From Kangiella koreensis DSM 16069 (GTDB lineage Bacteria; Pseudomonadota; Gammaproteobacteria; Enterobacterales; Kangiellaceae), in the NCBI RefSeq assembly GCF_000024085.1, contig NC_013166.1:1302001-1366000 (forward strand): a stretch of DNA of 64,000 nucleotides, written 5' to 3'. The stretch's first letter is position 1, and every line of letters starts with the position of its first letter. This document shows, one piece after another, positions 34,696-44,866 of the stretch. The notes beneath the pieces are model-generated. The model saw nothing but the letters and a program-made list of their open reading frames with translations. It was not told the DNA's origin and searched no databases. The translations under genes were made by a program, and so were the position numbers.

Positions 34696-36135
34696 ATGAA
34701 ATTGATAATCTATAAAATGTTATGTGGTCTTATGCTTGTTGCATCGATGCATCAAACGAGCGCCTTAAGTTTAGCTGAGGAGCTTACACAGCAAGACGCG
34801 GAGTTCTTCCAAAGAGGCTTTAATGAATGTGATATTGACTATCTGCAGCAGCATGTCAGTAAGGATTTAGTGTTCTATCATGACCAGGGAGGCATCCAAC
34901 ACAAATCTAATTTTATGAGCAGTGTGCTTAACAATATCTGTTCAAACCATGATGAAAAACCTATTAGAAAGCTTGTTGAAGGTTCTATTGAAACATTCCC
35001 TCTGTATAAAAATGGCAAACTTTATGGCGCTATCCAGCAGGGTGAACATGAATTTTATATTAGAAAAGTAGGCTACACAGATAGGCTAACCAGTACCGCT
35101 AAGTTCACGCACGTCTGGTTAAAAGACAATGACCAATGGCTGCTATCGAATGTTTTAAGCTATGACCATGTGTCCCCCGATACTGATGGGTTTATAGAAA
35201 CGCTATTAGTTGATAGTAAGGTCCCAGCTTTAGGGATAGGCGTCATTGAGGCTGGCAAGATTAAAAGCATCAAAGCCTATGGTGAGCGTAAAAAAGGTGA
35301 GCCAGCCACTGAAGATACAATCTTCAAAGTCGCATCACTGACAAAACCCATCGTAGCCTTTGTTGCTTTAAAACTAGTGGGCGAGGGTAAATTAGAACTT
35401 GATGAGCCACTGCATCCTTATTGGGTTGACCCTGATCTGGTGGACGATAATCGTCACAAGCTGTTAACGGTTAGACATGTTCTAACCCATCAAACCGGTT
35501 TTGATAATTGGCGCTGGATGAATACAGAAAAAACGCTTAAATTTAACTTCACTCCAGGCACTCAGCATCAGTATTCAGGAGAAGGCTTTGAGTATTTACG
35601 CAAAGCACTAGAGAGTAAGTTTGATACGACAATTGAAGAGTTGGCACAACAATACTTATTTACCCCTGCAGGAATGACGGATACTCACTTTTGGTGGGAT
35701 GACAGTGTGGACGAGGAGCGCTATGCATATAATCATGATGAAAATGGGCAGCAAATAAAGCTGGAAAAATATTACACAGCCAATGCTGCAGCAAACTTAT
35801 TGACTACCGTGGGTGATTACACAAGATTCTTAATTTATATGATGGAGCAGTCTTCTAAAAATCCAGAGCTATACAACAACATTATTTCTAAACAGATCGA
35901 CATAGGGGAAAATCATCACTTTGGTCTGGGCTGGGAAATGTTTACCGGCTTTTCTAATGATGAGTTTGCTCTATTACATACAGGCAGGGATCCCGGGGTA
36001 AATACTCTGGCAATGTTCTTTCCAAACAGTAACAATGGCTATGTGATTTTTATGAATGGTGATAATAGTATGCCTATCTTAGAGCATATATTAACCACTC
36101 TATACTTAGGACACGAACTCTGGCAAAGGCGTTAA
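34696..36135 (+). CDS. Exported serine hydrolase (beta-lactamase fold) with N-terminal NTF2-like domain
   Basis: A 479-residue protein with a signal peptide ending near TSA. Residues about 27-150 look like a SnoaL/DUF4440 NTF2-like cone (FFQRGFNECDIDYLQQHV, FTHVWLKDNDQWLLSNV). From about 160 it is a class C beta-lactamase/penicillin-binding-protein-like domain with SLTK (nucleophile Ser near residue 214), YSGEGFEYL at the YxN position and LHTG near the end. The YxN Asn is replaced by Gly, so substrate class is open. Three small genes follow within 6 bp of each other, including an ECF sigma factor. Confidence 0.82.
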   Translation: MKLIIYKMLCGLMLVASMHQTSALSLAEELTQQDAEFFQRGFNECDIDYLQQHVSKDLVFYHDQGGIQHKSNFMSSVLNNICSNHDEKPIRKLVEGSIETFPLYKNGKLYGAIQQGEHEFYIRKVGYTDRLTSTAKFTHVWLKDNDQWLLSNVLSYDHVSPDTDGFIETLLVDSKVPALGIGVIEAGKIKSIKAYGERKKGEPATEDTIFKVASLTKPIVAFVALKLVGEGKLELDEPLHPYWVDPDLVDDNRHKLLTVRHVLTHQTGFDNWRWMNTEKTLKFNFTPGTQHQYSGEGFEYLRKALESKFDTTIEELAQQYLFTPAGMTDTHFWWDDSVDEERYAYNHDENGQQIKLEKYYTANAAANLLTTVGDYTRFLIYMMEQSSKNPELYNNIISKQIDIGENHHFGLGWEMFTGFSNDEFALLHTGRDPGVNTLAMFFPNSNNGYVIFMNGDNSMPILEHILTTLYLGHELWQRR

Positions 36136-36141
36136 TGAATT

Positions 36142-36522
36142 ATGAATAATGATATTGTAGAAATAATGGTTCCAGCAATAGTCTTTTCGACTATTGCTAT
36201 CCTGGCGATTTCATTGTTGCTGTATAAATATAAAATTAAAAGACTGTTCCTGAACACAACTCAGGATAGTCTCCAGCACAATCCTGACATCACTCCAGAA
36301 GTGATAAGAGAGATCGCTAATCAAGTATTACGACCAAGCAGCGATATTAAGAAAGGGCTGCTACTCATCGGTTTTTCAGCAGCAATATTAGTGGGCTCAT
36401 TCATTGCAGACTTTCCTGACAACGGAAATATGGACTTAAATGATCTGATTAATGGTATTGCGGCATTTCCTGGTGTAATGGGAATAGTGTTTCTATTATT
36501 AGCCAAGTTTGATAAAAACTAA
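36142..36522 (+). CDS. DUF6249-like small membrane protein
   Basis: A 126-residue protein with an N-terminal membrane helix (about 9-28) and two C-terminal helices (about 72-90 and 105-122). In the middle is a polar segment with PDITPEVIREIANQV. It resembles DUF6249-type proteins often found beside ECF sigma factors and may act as a membrane partner of the sigma factor (inference). It lies between the beta-lactamase-fold gene (6-bp gap) and the sigma gene (5-bp gap). Confidence 0.68.
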   Translation: MNNDIVEIMVPAIVFSTIAILAISLLLYKYKIKRLFLNTTQDSLQHNPDITPEVIREIANQVLRPSSDIKKGLLLIGFSAAILVGSFIADFPDNGNMDLNDLINGIAAFPGVMGIVFLLLAKFDKN

Positions 36523-36527
36523 ATCAT

Positions 36528-37055
36528 ATGAAGAATGCTTCTACAGAGCATCTGATAGTGATCTGCCAAACCACCGGTGACCAACACGCTTTCAATGAAT
36601 TGTTCGCACGGCACGATCAGGCCCTGAAATTATTTCTGTATCATCGTCTTGGTAGCGATAATATTGATGATATTGTTCAGGAGACTTACGTCAAAGCCTT
36701 TCTCAAGATCAAGCAGTTCGATGGCAAATCGAAGTTTACCACCTGGTTATATCGGATTGCTTTTAACGAGTTCTTGCAGTTAAAACGCAAGACTTCGATA
36801 TTCACGCGCTTAAAAGAAAGATGGCAGTCCGACAGTGAGAGGCTTTTAAGCAGCAAGGACAGCTCATCCATATACATAGACGCTCAAAGAGAAATAGAAC
36901 GATTAAGCAGCATCCAGCAACAGGTGTTTGTCTACGCGGAGTTATACGAACATTCGCACACAGAAATATCCGAACTGCTAAAGATTCCGCTAGGAAGCGT
37001 TAAAACTTATCTCAAACAGGCCAGAGAACAGATCAGAGTACAGGATGATGTATAA
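36528..37055 (+). CDS. ECF-family RNA polymerase sigma factor
   Basis: A 175-residue extracytoplasmic-function sigma factor. Region 2 includes NIDDIVQETYVKAFLKI and KFTTWLYRIAFNEFLQLKRK (-10 recognition and melting). Region 4 is the helix-turn-helix HTEISELLKIPLGSVKTYLKQARE. No classic zinc anti-sigma follows. The only candidate partners are the two small membrane proteins on either side, one overlapping this gene by 11 bp. Confidence 0.9.
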   Translation: MKNASTEHLIVICQTTGDQHAFNELFARHDQALKLFLYHRLGSDNIDDIVQETYVKAFLKIKQFDGKSKFTTWLYRIAFNEFLQLKRKTSIFTRLKERWQSDSERLLSSKDSSSIYIDAQREIERLSSIQQQVFVYAELYEHSHTEISELLKIPLGSVKTYLKQAREQIRVQDDV

Positions 37056-37272
37056 ACTAAAATTCAGACATAAGCTAAAGCTAGCACTGCATCAGTATAA
37101 ACGAGCAATCATACTGTTAGTTGCATTCTTAGTAACATCAGCGATCATGTTAGCGGTATTCAGCAGTAGCGAATTTATGGCCATACCAGGCCTATACGGT
37201 ATCGACTCAGCAAGTCTGGTTATCGGACTCGGGGGCCTAGCGGTTATTTGCTTACTGGTGTATTTGGATTAA
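37045..37272 (+). CDS. Small membrane protein overlapping the ECF sigma gene (75 aa)
   Basis: A 75-residue protein with a basic N-terminus (KLKFRHKLKLALHQYKR) and two membrane helices (about 20-42 and 54-74). It starts 11 bp inside the sigma gene, implying coupled translation; a short anti-sigma or accessory role is possible. A frameshifted copy of this gene exists at 47.3-47.5 kb, which shows that it belongs to a wider family. Confidence 0.68.
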   Translation: MMYKLKFRHKLKLALHQYKRAIILLVAFLVTSAIMLAVFSSSEFMAIPGLYGIDSASLVIGLGGLAVICLLVYLD

Positions 37273-37421
37273 ATTCAATACGCCTGCAATTGATTAATTC
37301 TATAACCCTTGCTTATTTGACAAAAGTATCCGCGCTTGATTAACTGCATTCCACTTGAATGCGTACTAAACTAGTAAAACTATAGTTGTATTAATTGTAT
37401 TGTGTTAATAAAGAGGCTCTC

Positions 37422-37697
37422 ATGAATGAACTAATAAGCGGTTTATCGTTAATGCTGGTTGGCATGACAACGGTATTTTGTTTTTTAACATTGCTGGTTA
37501 TTTGTATCCATATTTCCTCAAAAGTCATTAACCGCTTTTGGCCTGAAGCATTGCCCTCAACAACAGGTTCAACAGGGCCTTCAACACAGCGAAATACATC
37601 TACTGATGATGAAATCGTAGCGGCAATCACCTCAGCCGTTCATCAATACCGTAATAGAGAATATCGTAAAAAAGATAGTCGTAAAAAACATCAATAA
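37422..37697 (+). CDS. oadG: Oxaloacetate decarboxylase sodium pump, gamma subunit
   Basis: A 91-residue protein with one N-terminal membrane helix (LMLVGMTTVFCFLTLLVICIH) and a polar, Thr-rich tail. This matches OadG in size and in its position before oadA. OadG stabilises the complex and binds zinc at its C-terminus; the tail here ends in basic residues. GAGG lies 7 nt before the ATG at 37422; the frame opens slightly earlier. Confidence 0.82.
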   Translation: MNELISGLSLMLVGMTTVFCFLTLLVICIHISSKVINRFWPEALPSTTGSTGPSTQRNTSTDDEIVAAITSAVHQYRNREYRKKDSRKKHQ

Positions 37698-37735
37698 ATC
37701 GTACGCTCAGCTAATTCGAAAGGATAAATATTGCA

Positions 37736-39541
37736 ATGAACGATAAACCCTTAAAAGTTACCGATGTTGTTCTAAGAGACGCACATCAGTCGTTATTTGC
37801 CACCAGAATGCGCCTGGATGACATGCTTCCCATAGCAGAAAAGCTTGATCAGGTTGGCTTTTGGTCATTAGAAACCTGGGGCGGAGCGACCTTTGATTCA
37901 TGCATCCGTTATCTTGGCGAGGATCCTTGGGAACGCTTAAGACAGCTAAAAAAAGCGATGCCCAACACGCCGATGCAAATGCTGTTCCGTGCGCAAAACA
38001 TACTGGGTTACCGACATTACGCAGATGATGTGGTCACAGCCTTCGTTGAGCGAGCCGCCGCTAATGGTATGGATGTGTTTCGCATATTCGACGCAATGAA
38101 TGATACCCGAAATTTAAAAACCGCCATTAAAGCCGCGGTTGATTGCGACAAACATGCTCAAGGGACTTTATCCTATACCGTCAGCCCTGTGCATAATATC
38201 GACAAATGGCTTGATATGGCCAAGCAAATTGAAGACATGGGCGCCCACTCAATTTGTATTAAAGATATGGCTGGTTTATTAAAGCCTTATGTAGCAGAGG
38301 AGCTGGTCAGCCGTTTAAAAGAAACGGTCAATTTACCTATTGCTCTGCATTGTCATGCAACGACCGGTTTAAGCACCGCCACCATAATGAAAGCTGCGGA
38401 AGCCGGTGTAGATATGGTGGATAGTAGTATTTCATCCATGAGCATGACTTACGGCCACTCGCCAACCGAGTCCATCGTATCTATTTTTGAAGAAACCTCA
38501 CGCAGCACAGGTCTAGACCTGGCATTGCTTGAAGAGATTGCGGCTTACTTCCGTAGTGTGCGTACAAAATATGCCCAGTGGGAGGGCAGTTTAAAAGGTG
38601 TCGACTCTCGTATTTTACGATCGCAGGTTCCTGGAGGCATGTTGACGAATATGGAAAGTCAGCTAAAGGAGCAGGGCGCAGAAGATAAGTTTGATGCCGT
38701 ATTGGCCGAAATTCCTAAAGTACGCAAAGACTTGGGGTATTTACCACTGGTTACACCAACCTCGCAAATTGTTGGAACACAGGCGGTACTGAATGTATTA
38801 ACAGGTGAACGTTATAAAAGTATCAGCAAAGAAACATCTGCTGTATTAAAAGGGGAGTATGGCAAGCCTCCGGCCCCCGTTAATGAAGAACTGCAGCATC
38901 GAGTGCTTGATGGTAAAGAGGTTATCACTCAACGACCTGCTGATTTGTTAGAGCCTGAGCTTGAACGATTGAGCGATGAGTTGGTTGAAATCGCCGAAAA
39001 AGAGAACATTAGCCTGGAAGGCGAGTTGATTGAAAATGTTCTGACTTATGCCTTGTTTCCGCAGATTGGTCTTAAGTTTCTTAAAAACAAAGGCAATCCA
39101 GATGCCTTTGAGCCAGCGCCTTGTAGTGAGGCGGGCAGTCAGACCGATAGTGGACAAGAATCAAGTTCCAATCAGTCATCAACATCTGCTACCACCATGT
39201 CAGGGCCTGAGTCTTATCAGGTGTCTGTTAATGGTAAAAACTATTCCGTAACGGTTGCACCGGATGGACAGATAGCTGATATCAAGTCTGCGTCTCAACC
39301 CACACAAACAGAGGCACCAGCACAGTCGAATGGTGAAACAGTCGAAGCTCCTATGGCGGGAAATATTTTCAAAGTAGAAACTAAAGTTGGTGAGCAGGTT
39401 GAAGCCGGTCAAACTCTGATTATTTTAGAAGCCATGAAAATGGAAACGGAAGTGAAAGCAGTCAACTCCGGTGTGGTGTCTGAAATACTGGTCGCAGAGG
39501 GCGACTCAGTAAAAGTTGGCACACCTTTAGTGATTTTGTAA
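37736..39541 (+). CDS. oadA: Oxaloacetate decarboxylase alpha subunit (biotin enzyme)
   Basis: A 601-residue carboxyltransferase plus biotin-carrier protein. The N-terminal TIM barrel shows VLRDAHQSLFATRM, ETWGGATFDSCIRYL and HCHATTGLS. A Ser/Thr-rich linker (about 465-505) leads to the C-terminal biotinyl domain with EAMKMET; the biotinylated Lys is near residue 567. It transfers the carboxyl group from oxaloacetate to biotin, which OadB then decarboxylates. AAAGG precedes the ATG. Confidence 0.94.
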   Translation: MNDKPLKVTDVVLRDAHQSLFATRMRLDDMLPIAEKLDQVGFWSLETWGGATFDSCIRYLGEDPWERLRQLKKAMPNTPMQMLFRAQNILGYRHYADDVVTAFVERAAANGMDVFRIFDAMNDTRNLKTAIKAAVDCDKHAQGTLSYTVSPVHNIDKWLDMAKQIEDMGAHSICIKDMAGLLKPYVAEELVSRLKETVNLPIALHCHATTGLSTATIMKAAEAGVDMVDSSISSMSMTYGHSPTESIVSIFEETSRSTGLDLALLEEIAAYFRSVRTKYAQWEGSLKGVDSRILRSQVPGGMLTNMESQLKEQGAEDKFDAVLAEIPKVRKDLGYLPLVTPTSQIVGTQAVLNVLTGERYKSISKETSAVLKGEYGKPPAPVNEELQHRVLDGKEVITQRPADLLEPELERLSDELVEIAEKENISLEGELIENVLTYALFPQIGLKFLKNKGNPDAFEPAPCSEAGSQTDSGQESSSNQSSTSATTMSGPESYQVSVNGKNYSVTVAPDGQIADIKSASQPTQTEAPAQSNGETVEAPMAGNIFKVETKVGEQVEAGQTLIILEAMKMETEVKAVNSGVVSEILVAEGDSVKVGTPLVIL

Positions 39542-39574
39542 GTAGCACCCTGTAAATAACAAACGAGTATATTA

Positions 39575-40873
39575 ATGGACGGCTTATTAAAACTTTGGCA
39601 AGACACCGGTATTGCAAATTTCACCTGGGGTCAATTGGTCATGATTGGCATCGGTTTTTTATTGCTTTATCTGGCGATTTCGAAAAAATTCGAACCATTA
39701 TTATTGGTCCCCATCGGCTTTGGAGGCATTCTGGCAAATATCCCTAACGCAGGCCTTGCGTTAGACGCCGTCGAGAATGCTATTTACGTGGCGCAACCGG
39801 AAGTTATGCAAGCCATAGCTGGTGCGCTCAGTGTAGAGTTTCAAAATACTGCTCAATTGCTTAACGATTATCATCAGGCAAATCAAGCCGGTGTTTTGGC
39901 CAGTATGCAGGTAGCAAGAGACGCTGGTTTCGCTAATGGCATGCTCTATAACTTTTATACAATCTCCGTTGCTAGTGGCGCTGCTCCTTTGCTTATCTTT
40001 ATGGGGGTAGGGGCCATGACCGACTTTGGTGCCCTGATTGCAAATCCCCGTACACTATTCTTAGGTGCAGCCGCACAGTTTGGTATTTTTGCAACTCTGA
40101 TTGGTGCTATCGCTCTTAACTCTGTACCAGGTTTTGAATTTACCTTACAAGACGCCTCGGCCATTGCAATTATCGGCGGGGCAGATGGACCTACGGCAAT
40201 CTTTTTAGCGTCAAAACTAGCGCCAGAGCTACTCGGAGCCATTGCCGTTGCTGCATATTCTTACATGGCTCTGGTCCCCATTATTCAGCCACCCATCATG
40301 AAACTCTTCACTAACGTTGAAGAACGTAAAATAGAAATGAAGCAGCTGCGTCACGTCAGTAAGACCGAGAAAATAGTTTTCCCGCTTATTGTTCTTGCGC
40401 TTTGCGTCATATTTTTACCATCCGCCTCACCCTTGATTGGGATGTTCTGCCTAGGTAATTTAATGCGCGAGTGTGGGGTGGTTGAACGCCTCAGTAACAC
40501 TGCACAAAACTCTTTGATCAACATAGTCACCATATTTCTAGGCTTAAGCGTGGGCTCAAAGTTAGTGGCTGAAAAGTTCCTGGCTTTGGAAACCTTGGGG
40601 ATTTTAGGGTTGGGAGCCATCGCTTTTTCAATCGGAACTGCCTGTGGTGTATTAATGGCCAAGTTGCTGGGTAAGTTCAGCAAAAATCCTATCAACCCAT
40701 TGATCGGTGCAGCTGGTGTTTCAGCAGTACCCATGGCGGCTCGCGTCGTCAACAAAGTAGGGTTAGAGGCCAATCAGCATAACTTCTTACTGATGCATGC
40801 AATGGGCCCCAATGTGGCTGGCGTTATCGGCTCGGCTGTCGCTGCTGGTGTTCTGTTGGCACTTGCTGGTTAA
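39575..40873 (+). CDS. oadB: Oxaloacetate decarboxylase beta subunit (sodium-pumping membrane subunit)
   Basis: A 432-residue integral membrane protein of the OadB/GcdB/MmdB family. It couples decarboxylation of carboxybiotin to sodium export. Conserved segments are [32 protein letters not shown] (the Asp of GGADGPT is essential in the family) and [14 protein letters not shown]. The gene order gamma-alpha-beta is the usual one. It ends convergently with an amidohydrolase 15 bp away. Confidence 0.94.
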   Translation: MDGLLKLWQDTGIANFTWGQLVMIGIGFLLLYLAISKKFEPLLLVPIGFGGILANIPNAGLALDAVENAIYVAQPEVMQAIAGALSVEFQNTAQLLNDYHQANQAGVLASMQVARDAGFANGMLYNFYTISVASGAAPLLIFMGVGAMTDFGALIANPRTLFLGAAAQFGIFATLIGAIALNSVPGFEFTLQDASAIAIIGGADGPTAIFLASKLAPELLGAIAVAAYSYMALVPIIQPPIMKLFTNVEERKIEMKQLRHVSKTEKIVFPLIVLALCVIFLPSASPLIGMFCLGNLMRECGVVERLSNTAQNSLINIVTIFLGLSVGSKLVAEKFLALETLGILGLGAIAFSIGTACGVLMAKLLGKFSKNPINPLIGAAGVSAVPMAARVVNKVGLEANQHNFLLMHAMGPNVAGVIGSAVAAGVLLALAG

Positions 40874-40888
40874 CTCAATAATGGCCTT

Positions 40889-42415
40889 TTAACGGTACTC
40901 GTCAATATTGAGCTTGCGGCTTCTCTCATTGGCGTCTTTAACGGCTGCTAGCATGGCATCAAGTTGCCCTCGCTCAAACACACGCCCATTAAGAACCACT
41001 GTATCGATACTGCGAGTATGGTTAATATCGATGAGTGGGTTTTGATTGAGTATTAAAAAGTCAGCTCGTCTACCGGCCTCAATAACACCTGCGTTGCTAT
41101 TCATAACTTTTGCAGGATTACTGGTAGCGCTGGCGAGTGCTTGCGACGTACTCATGCCGGCCGCGTTCAATGAACTTAATTCATCATGTATTGAGAAACC
41201 AGGAACGACCAAGTTTCCTCCTGAATCTGTGCCTGCGATAAGTCTCACACCCCGACGAGCCATTTCCTTCAGAAGGATATGATGTGCTTTTTCACGGGCT
41301 TCCCAGAAAACCTTAGACTTTCTTTGCTCTTCCTCAGTGATATCAGCCACGGGCTCGAATTGATTGTATCCAGGCAACCAACCGACTTTAAAGTCATCAG
41401 AGTCTTTTGTACCCTCAACAAGGCCTGGATTCGCGTATTCAATGGGGACAGCCTTTAGAGCCGACTCGAGATCGTTGAATTGATCGGTCACGCTTTCCAT
41501 GTACCACAACACCGTATTAACGGTAATATCATTGGCCAAAAGATCGTCAATAATATCATTGCTTCGAGCTTCAACGTGCTGATAGAACGCATCGCTGCCT
41601 TTTTCATTGATCGAACCAAATTCTCGAATGAGTACACGCACGATTTCTTCAATATGTGCAACTTCTTGTTGTTGCGTTAGGGCAAGCTCCGATAACTCCA
41701 AAGTTAATGGGAAATGACCAGTAGTCGGTATTCCCAATTCAGCGGCATATTGATTCACGGCTCGATAGCTAGGCATATCAAGGTGGTAGATTTTAATGGC
41801 ATCATAACCTTGCTCTACATACTCTTTAACCATGCCTTTGGCATGCTCGACGCTGCGGGTAGTTTTATGGAAAGTTATCAGCTCATAAAAAGTACCTTCT
41901 AATAAGCCCATCGAATCAATAGGGGGTGAGGCAACAAACATCCTCGGGCCTACACGACCTTGCTCGATCTCATCACGCAATTCTAAGCGCTCAGCTGGGC
42001 CACCTAAGTCACGGATATGGGTTACACCGTTAGCAACATACAGCAATAGGTCATTCGGACTTTGTAATAAATGTGCATGAGAATCCACTAAGCCTGGGAT
42101 GATGTATTTGCCTTGCCCATCAATAGTCACAGCGTTTGCAGGTATTTGGCCATCGTCTTCCACTGAAATAATTCGTCCATCGTCTATTACCACCGTACGA
42201 TTAGGTAGCATGGTTTGGCCGTCGGGCGAGAGGACATTCACATTAGTAATTGCGGTGAGCTCAACTGGTGTTGTAAAGACTGTGTGATCCACCACTTCAG
42301 TATGTGCGCCATAGATAAAGCTAACGCCGTTTTTAAACCACAATAGAAATGCGGTTGCAAAAATGATTGCGCAAATCAGTAAACCAATAAACCATTTAGA
42401 AAATGTCTTAAGCAT
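40889..42415 (-). CDS. Membrane-anchored amidohydrolase
   Basis: A 508-residue amidohydrolase with one N-terminal membrane helix (residues ~9-29) that probably anchors it on the periplasmic side. Ligand motifs are GLVDSHAHLL (HxH), TTGHFPLTL, VAHIEEIV and LIAGTDSGG. It is similar in class to the exported amidohydrolase at 31.7 kb but clearly a different protein. Substrate is unknown. It is downstream of an AraC-type gene on the same strand. Confidence 0.82.
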   Translation of the reverse strand: MLKTFSKWFIGLLICAIIFATAFLLWFKNGVSFIYGAHTEVVDHTVFTTPVELTAITNVNVLSPDGQTMLPNRTVVIDDGRIISVEDDGQIPANAVTIDGQGKYIIPGLVDSHAHLLQSPNDLLLYVANGVTHIRDLGGPAERLELRDEIEQGRVGPRMFVASPPIDSMGLLEGTFYELITFHKTTRSVEHAKGMVKEYVEQGYDAIKIYHLDMPSYRAVNQYAAELGIPTTGHFPLTLELSELALTQQQEVAHIEEIVRVLIREFGSINEKGSDAFYQHVEARSNDIIDDLLANDITVNTVLWYMESVTDQFNDLESALKAVPIEYANPGLVEGTKDSDDFKVGWLPGYNQFEPVADITEEEQRKSKVFWEAREKAHHILLKEMARRGVRLIAGTDSGGNLVVPGFSIHDELSSLNAAGMSTSQALASATSNPAKVMNSNAGVIEAGRRADFLILNQNPLIDINHTRSIDTVVLNGRVFERGQLDAMLAAVKDANERSRKLNIDEYR

Positions 42416-42545
42416 GAAAATACTCCATTCGTTGTTGATGTTTAAATTTCAACACTACAACGAAGGAGCTGCGTCTAGATTTATAACATTAGACGTCCAG
42501 AATGATAGTTTTAGTGCGTTTCAGGGCAAAGCTGGTGACTTTCGG

Positions 42546-43658
42546 TTAACGGTCAGCCTGTTGCTGGCGATATAGAGTAGGGGGTTTCCCCGTCACTTTC
42601 TTAAAAATAGCATTAAAGCTGCTTTTGGATGAAAAGCCCGCATCCATAGCCATATCAATAAGCTTGCGATCACTGTTTTCATCAAGTTGCTTGCAGACTT
42701 CAGCCACACGGTATTCGTTGATAAATTGATTAAAGTTTTTCCCACCGTGTTGATTAAGGGTCTCTGATAAGTGATGCAGACTGATACCAACTTGTTCTGC
42801 TAGGGAAGCCAGTGTGAGCTTGTTATTACGGTATAAACGGTGTTCTTCAACTTCTTTTTTCACCAAACTTAATACGCTTGAGCGCATGTTCTCATCTAAT
42901 AAGCCGTCAGTTAGTGTTTTTTTACTGGGCACATCTGGTTTTGATAATTCTGCTTGAAGCTGTTGAACATGGAATAAACTCGGTTTACGCCATTGGGCAA
43001 TAGCAAAGAAATAGATCAAGATAACCAGCAAACAATCGGCAATGAAATTGACCATGGGTGCCGCTAAGTTGGTGACACTCGACAGGGCTTTTAGACTCCA
43101 AATCAAAACAATAAAAACCACCAAGCACCAATGCCACTTAAAGGTGTCTGGATTATAAGATGAAAGGTTTTGTTTGGCCTTCTTTTGGAAACGATAGATC
43201 ATCATTATTAGCAGCACGCCATAAAGCAGTGCTTGGCCGTAGGAAACGGTAAGCGTCAGCTTAAGCGCCAATGTATCTTGAGGCGCACTAACAAAATCCA
43301 ATGCCTTCTCTGCAGAGAATAGAATCTCATAATTAAGTATATAACAGATGAGGAGGGGGGACAGGTGCACAATGTCGCGGAGCCTTAATGATGAACCCGT
43401 CATAGCTGTTCGGCAATATAAGTAGCTAAGAGCACCATAACTGGCCGGAAGAAAGACTAACCAGCCAATAAGCCAGGAAAAGTTACTGTTGGCTGCAGAA
43501 ACTATTAACGGTAACAACAAAGTAGCTGCTAGCAACAAACAGTAAACACCGAGCAGTTTGCTGGCGTAGTTGACTCGTTTATCGCTAATAAGAAGCGTAA
43601 ATAATAGAAAGCCCTGAAAACCGCCAATAGCTAAAATAAAAGCCTGGATTTGCGACAT
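42546..43658 (-). CDS. AraC-family regulator with membrane N-terminal domain
   Basis: A 370-residue protein. Residues 1 to about 230 contain seven hydrophobic helices (AFILAIGGFQGFLLFTLLIS and so on). The last 100 residues are an AraC DNA-binding domain (LASLAEQVGISLHHLSETLN, DMAMDAGFSSKSSFNAIFKK). This layout is common in Bacteroidota and gammaproteobacterial membrane-bound AraC proteins. It may control the amidohydrolase directly downstream (inference). Confidence 0.87.
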   Translation of the reverse strand: MSQIQAFILAIGGFQGFLLFTLLISDKRVNYASKLLGVYCLLLAATLLLPLIVSAANSNFSWLIGWLVFLPASYGALSYLYCRTAMTGSSLRLRDIVHLSPLLICYILNYEILFSAEKALDFVSAPQDTLALKLTLTVSYGQALLYGVLLIMMIYRFQKKAKQNLSSYNPDTFKWHWCLVVFIVLIWSLKALSSVTNLAAPMVNFIADCLLVILIYFFAIAQWRKPSLFHVQQLQAELSKPDVPSKKTLTDGLLDENMRSSVLSLVKKEVEEHRLYRNNKLTLASLAEQVGISLHHLSETLNQHGGKNFNQFINEYRVAEVCKQLDENSDRKLIDMAMDAGFSSKSSFNAIFKKVTGKPPTLYRQQQADR

Positions 43659-43759
43659 GTCGTTTTTGTTATGTCCCTGAATATAAGGATAGGTAGATTA
43701 CCAACTACCAGGTTTAAAGTCGACTTATGTCATTGGTAGCGCTTCGGTGCAAGGTGCCT

Positions 43760-44383
43760 TTAACCGAATGCCAACCAGATGCCGACTGCCATCATCAAGC
43801 TACCGGAGAGCCGGTTGATCAGTCGAACATTGTCGCTGCGCTGCAATACTCGTCTTAAAGTCTTTCCGCCGGTGGCATAGAGCATCAAAAACATAAATTC
43901 ACTTAACAGTATGATTGCAACCAGAGCAGCGAGTTGTGGTGGCATAGGCAAGTCAGGATTGATAAATGACGGTAATAAAGACACGGTAAAAGCCCATCCT
44001 TTAGGGTTAGCGATCGCAGTGACAAAGCCTTGCATCGCCAGCTGTCGTCCAGACACAGTTTTGGGGGTGTTATCATTCAGCTCAATAACCATTTTGCCCC
44101 GTGAACGCCACATCTGGATCCCAAGATAAATCAGGTAAGCACCGCCACCATATTTGAGAATCATAAATGCCATGGGGTAATTCAGCATGATGCTGGCAAC
44201 GCCAACCACAGCCAACACTGATACCAGGGCCACACCAATCAACTCACCCCACATCATATACATGGTACGTCGAACACCAATACTCATACCAAGCGTAAGT
44301 GACAGGGTCATACACATCCCAGGAGTGGCAGAAATCACCAGAAACGTTGGGATGAAAAGTAAAATTAAAGTGGTATCTAACAT
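43760..44383 (-). CDS. LysE-family amino-acid exporter
   Basis: A protein of about 207 residues with six predicted membrane helices. The LysE/RhtB start pattern reads IPTFLVISATPGMCMTLSL, and a helix-3 region (GGAYLIYLGIQMWRSRG) follows. Family members export amino acids or homoserine lactones; substrate is unknown. A start 33 bp upstream (44416) is possible, but the ATG at 44383 aligns better with the family. Confidence 0.85.
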   Translation of the reverse strand: MLDTTLILLFIPTFLVISATPGMCMTLSLTLGMSIGVRRTMYMMWGELIGVALVSVLAVVGVASIMLNYPMAFMILKYGGGAYLIYLGIQMWRSRGKMVIELNDNTPKTVSGRQLAMQGFVTAIANPKGWAFTVSLLPSFINPDLPMPPQLAALVAIILLSEFMFLMLYATGGKTLRRVLQRSDNVRLINRLSGSLMMAVGIWLAFG

Positions 44384-44866
44384 GCTATCCAAATTGTTTG
44401 ATAAGTGAAGCAACAAGTAGGGCCGCGAAGTTTATCATAGAATAAATGAGCGGATATAATTTCGGGGATATCCCTCGTTTACATATAGGCTTGTAATTTT
44501 TTTCACAGAAATTCAGTATCTTATAAAGTGTTTTTTACACATACCTTTGTAAATTACAATGACACCAAACAATTTATTTTCATAAAACACATTCACTTGT
44601 AAAAAGTGTGACCAAATTTAGACTTCGTCTAATTTACGACTAATTAAAGTGCGTCATCTTTTGTTGTGCTGGATGAATGAGGGGGGGGGTAGAAATTAGT
44701 TTTCCTAAGGCATTGATTTTGCTACTATCCATTGGGGAAAAGAGAATTTAATGTCCGATGTTATATGGTATTAGCCTTAAAAGTGGACATTAAAAACAAG
44801 CTACCTTAAATCGAGAGGTTATCGGCGTTGTCCGGTAATATAATGTTAGGATGCAAAGGAGGCATA
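44384..44866. other. Gene-free spacer before the cassette-like patch
   Basis: AT-rich, with no gene seen. It holds a run of nine G (44681-44689), one copy of an imperfect ~60-bp repeat (44691-44755; other copy at 47728), and at 44845-44851 the sequence GTTAGGA. That resembles an integron recombination core site and lies 4 bp before the ribosome binding site of the next gene. Confidence 0.6.
44691..44755 (+). repeat. Imperfect direct repeat, copy A
   Basis: The segment from AGAAATTAGTTTTCC through GCTACTATCCATTGG matches 47728-47792 at roughly three quarters of positions by eye. Each copy lies upstream of an accessory gene. Both carry TTGAtTTTGCTA.TATCCATTG, perhaps promoter-like. Confidence 0.65.

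Noticed and set aside
44681..44689. Run of nine G as a phase-variable tract
   Set aside because: It lies in a spacer about 180 bp from the next gene and at no obvious promoter spacing. It could also be a sequencing artefact.
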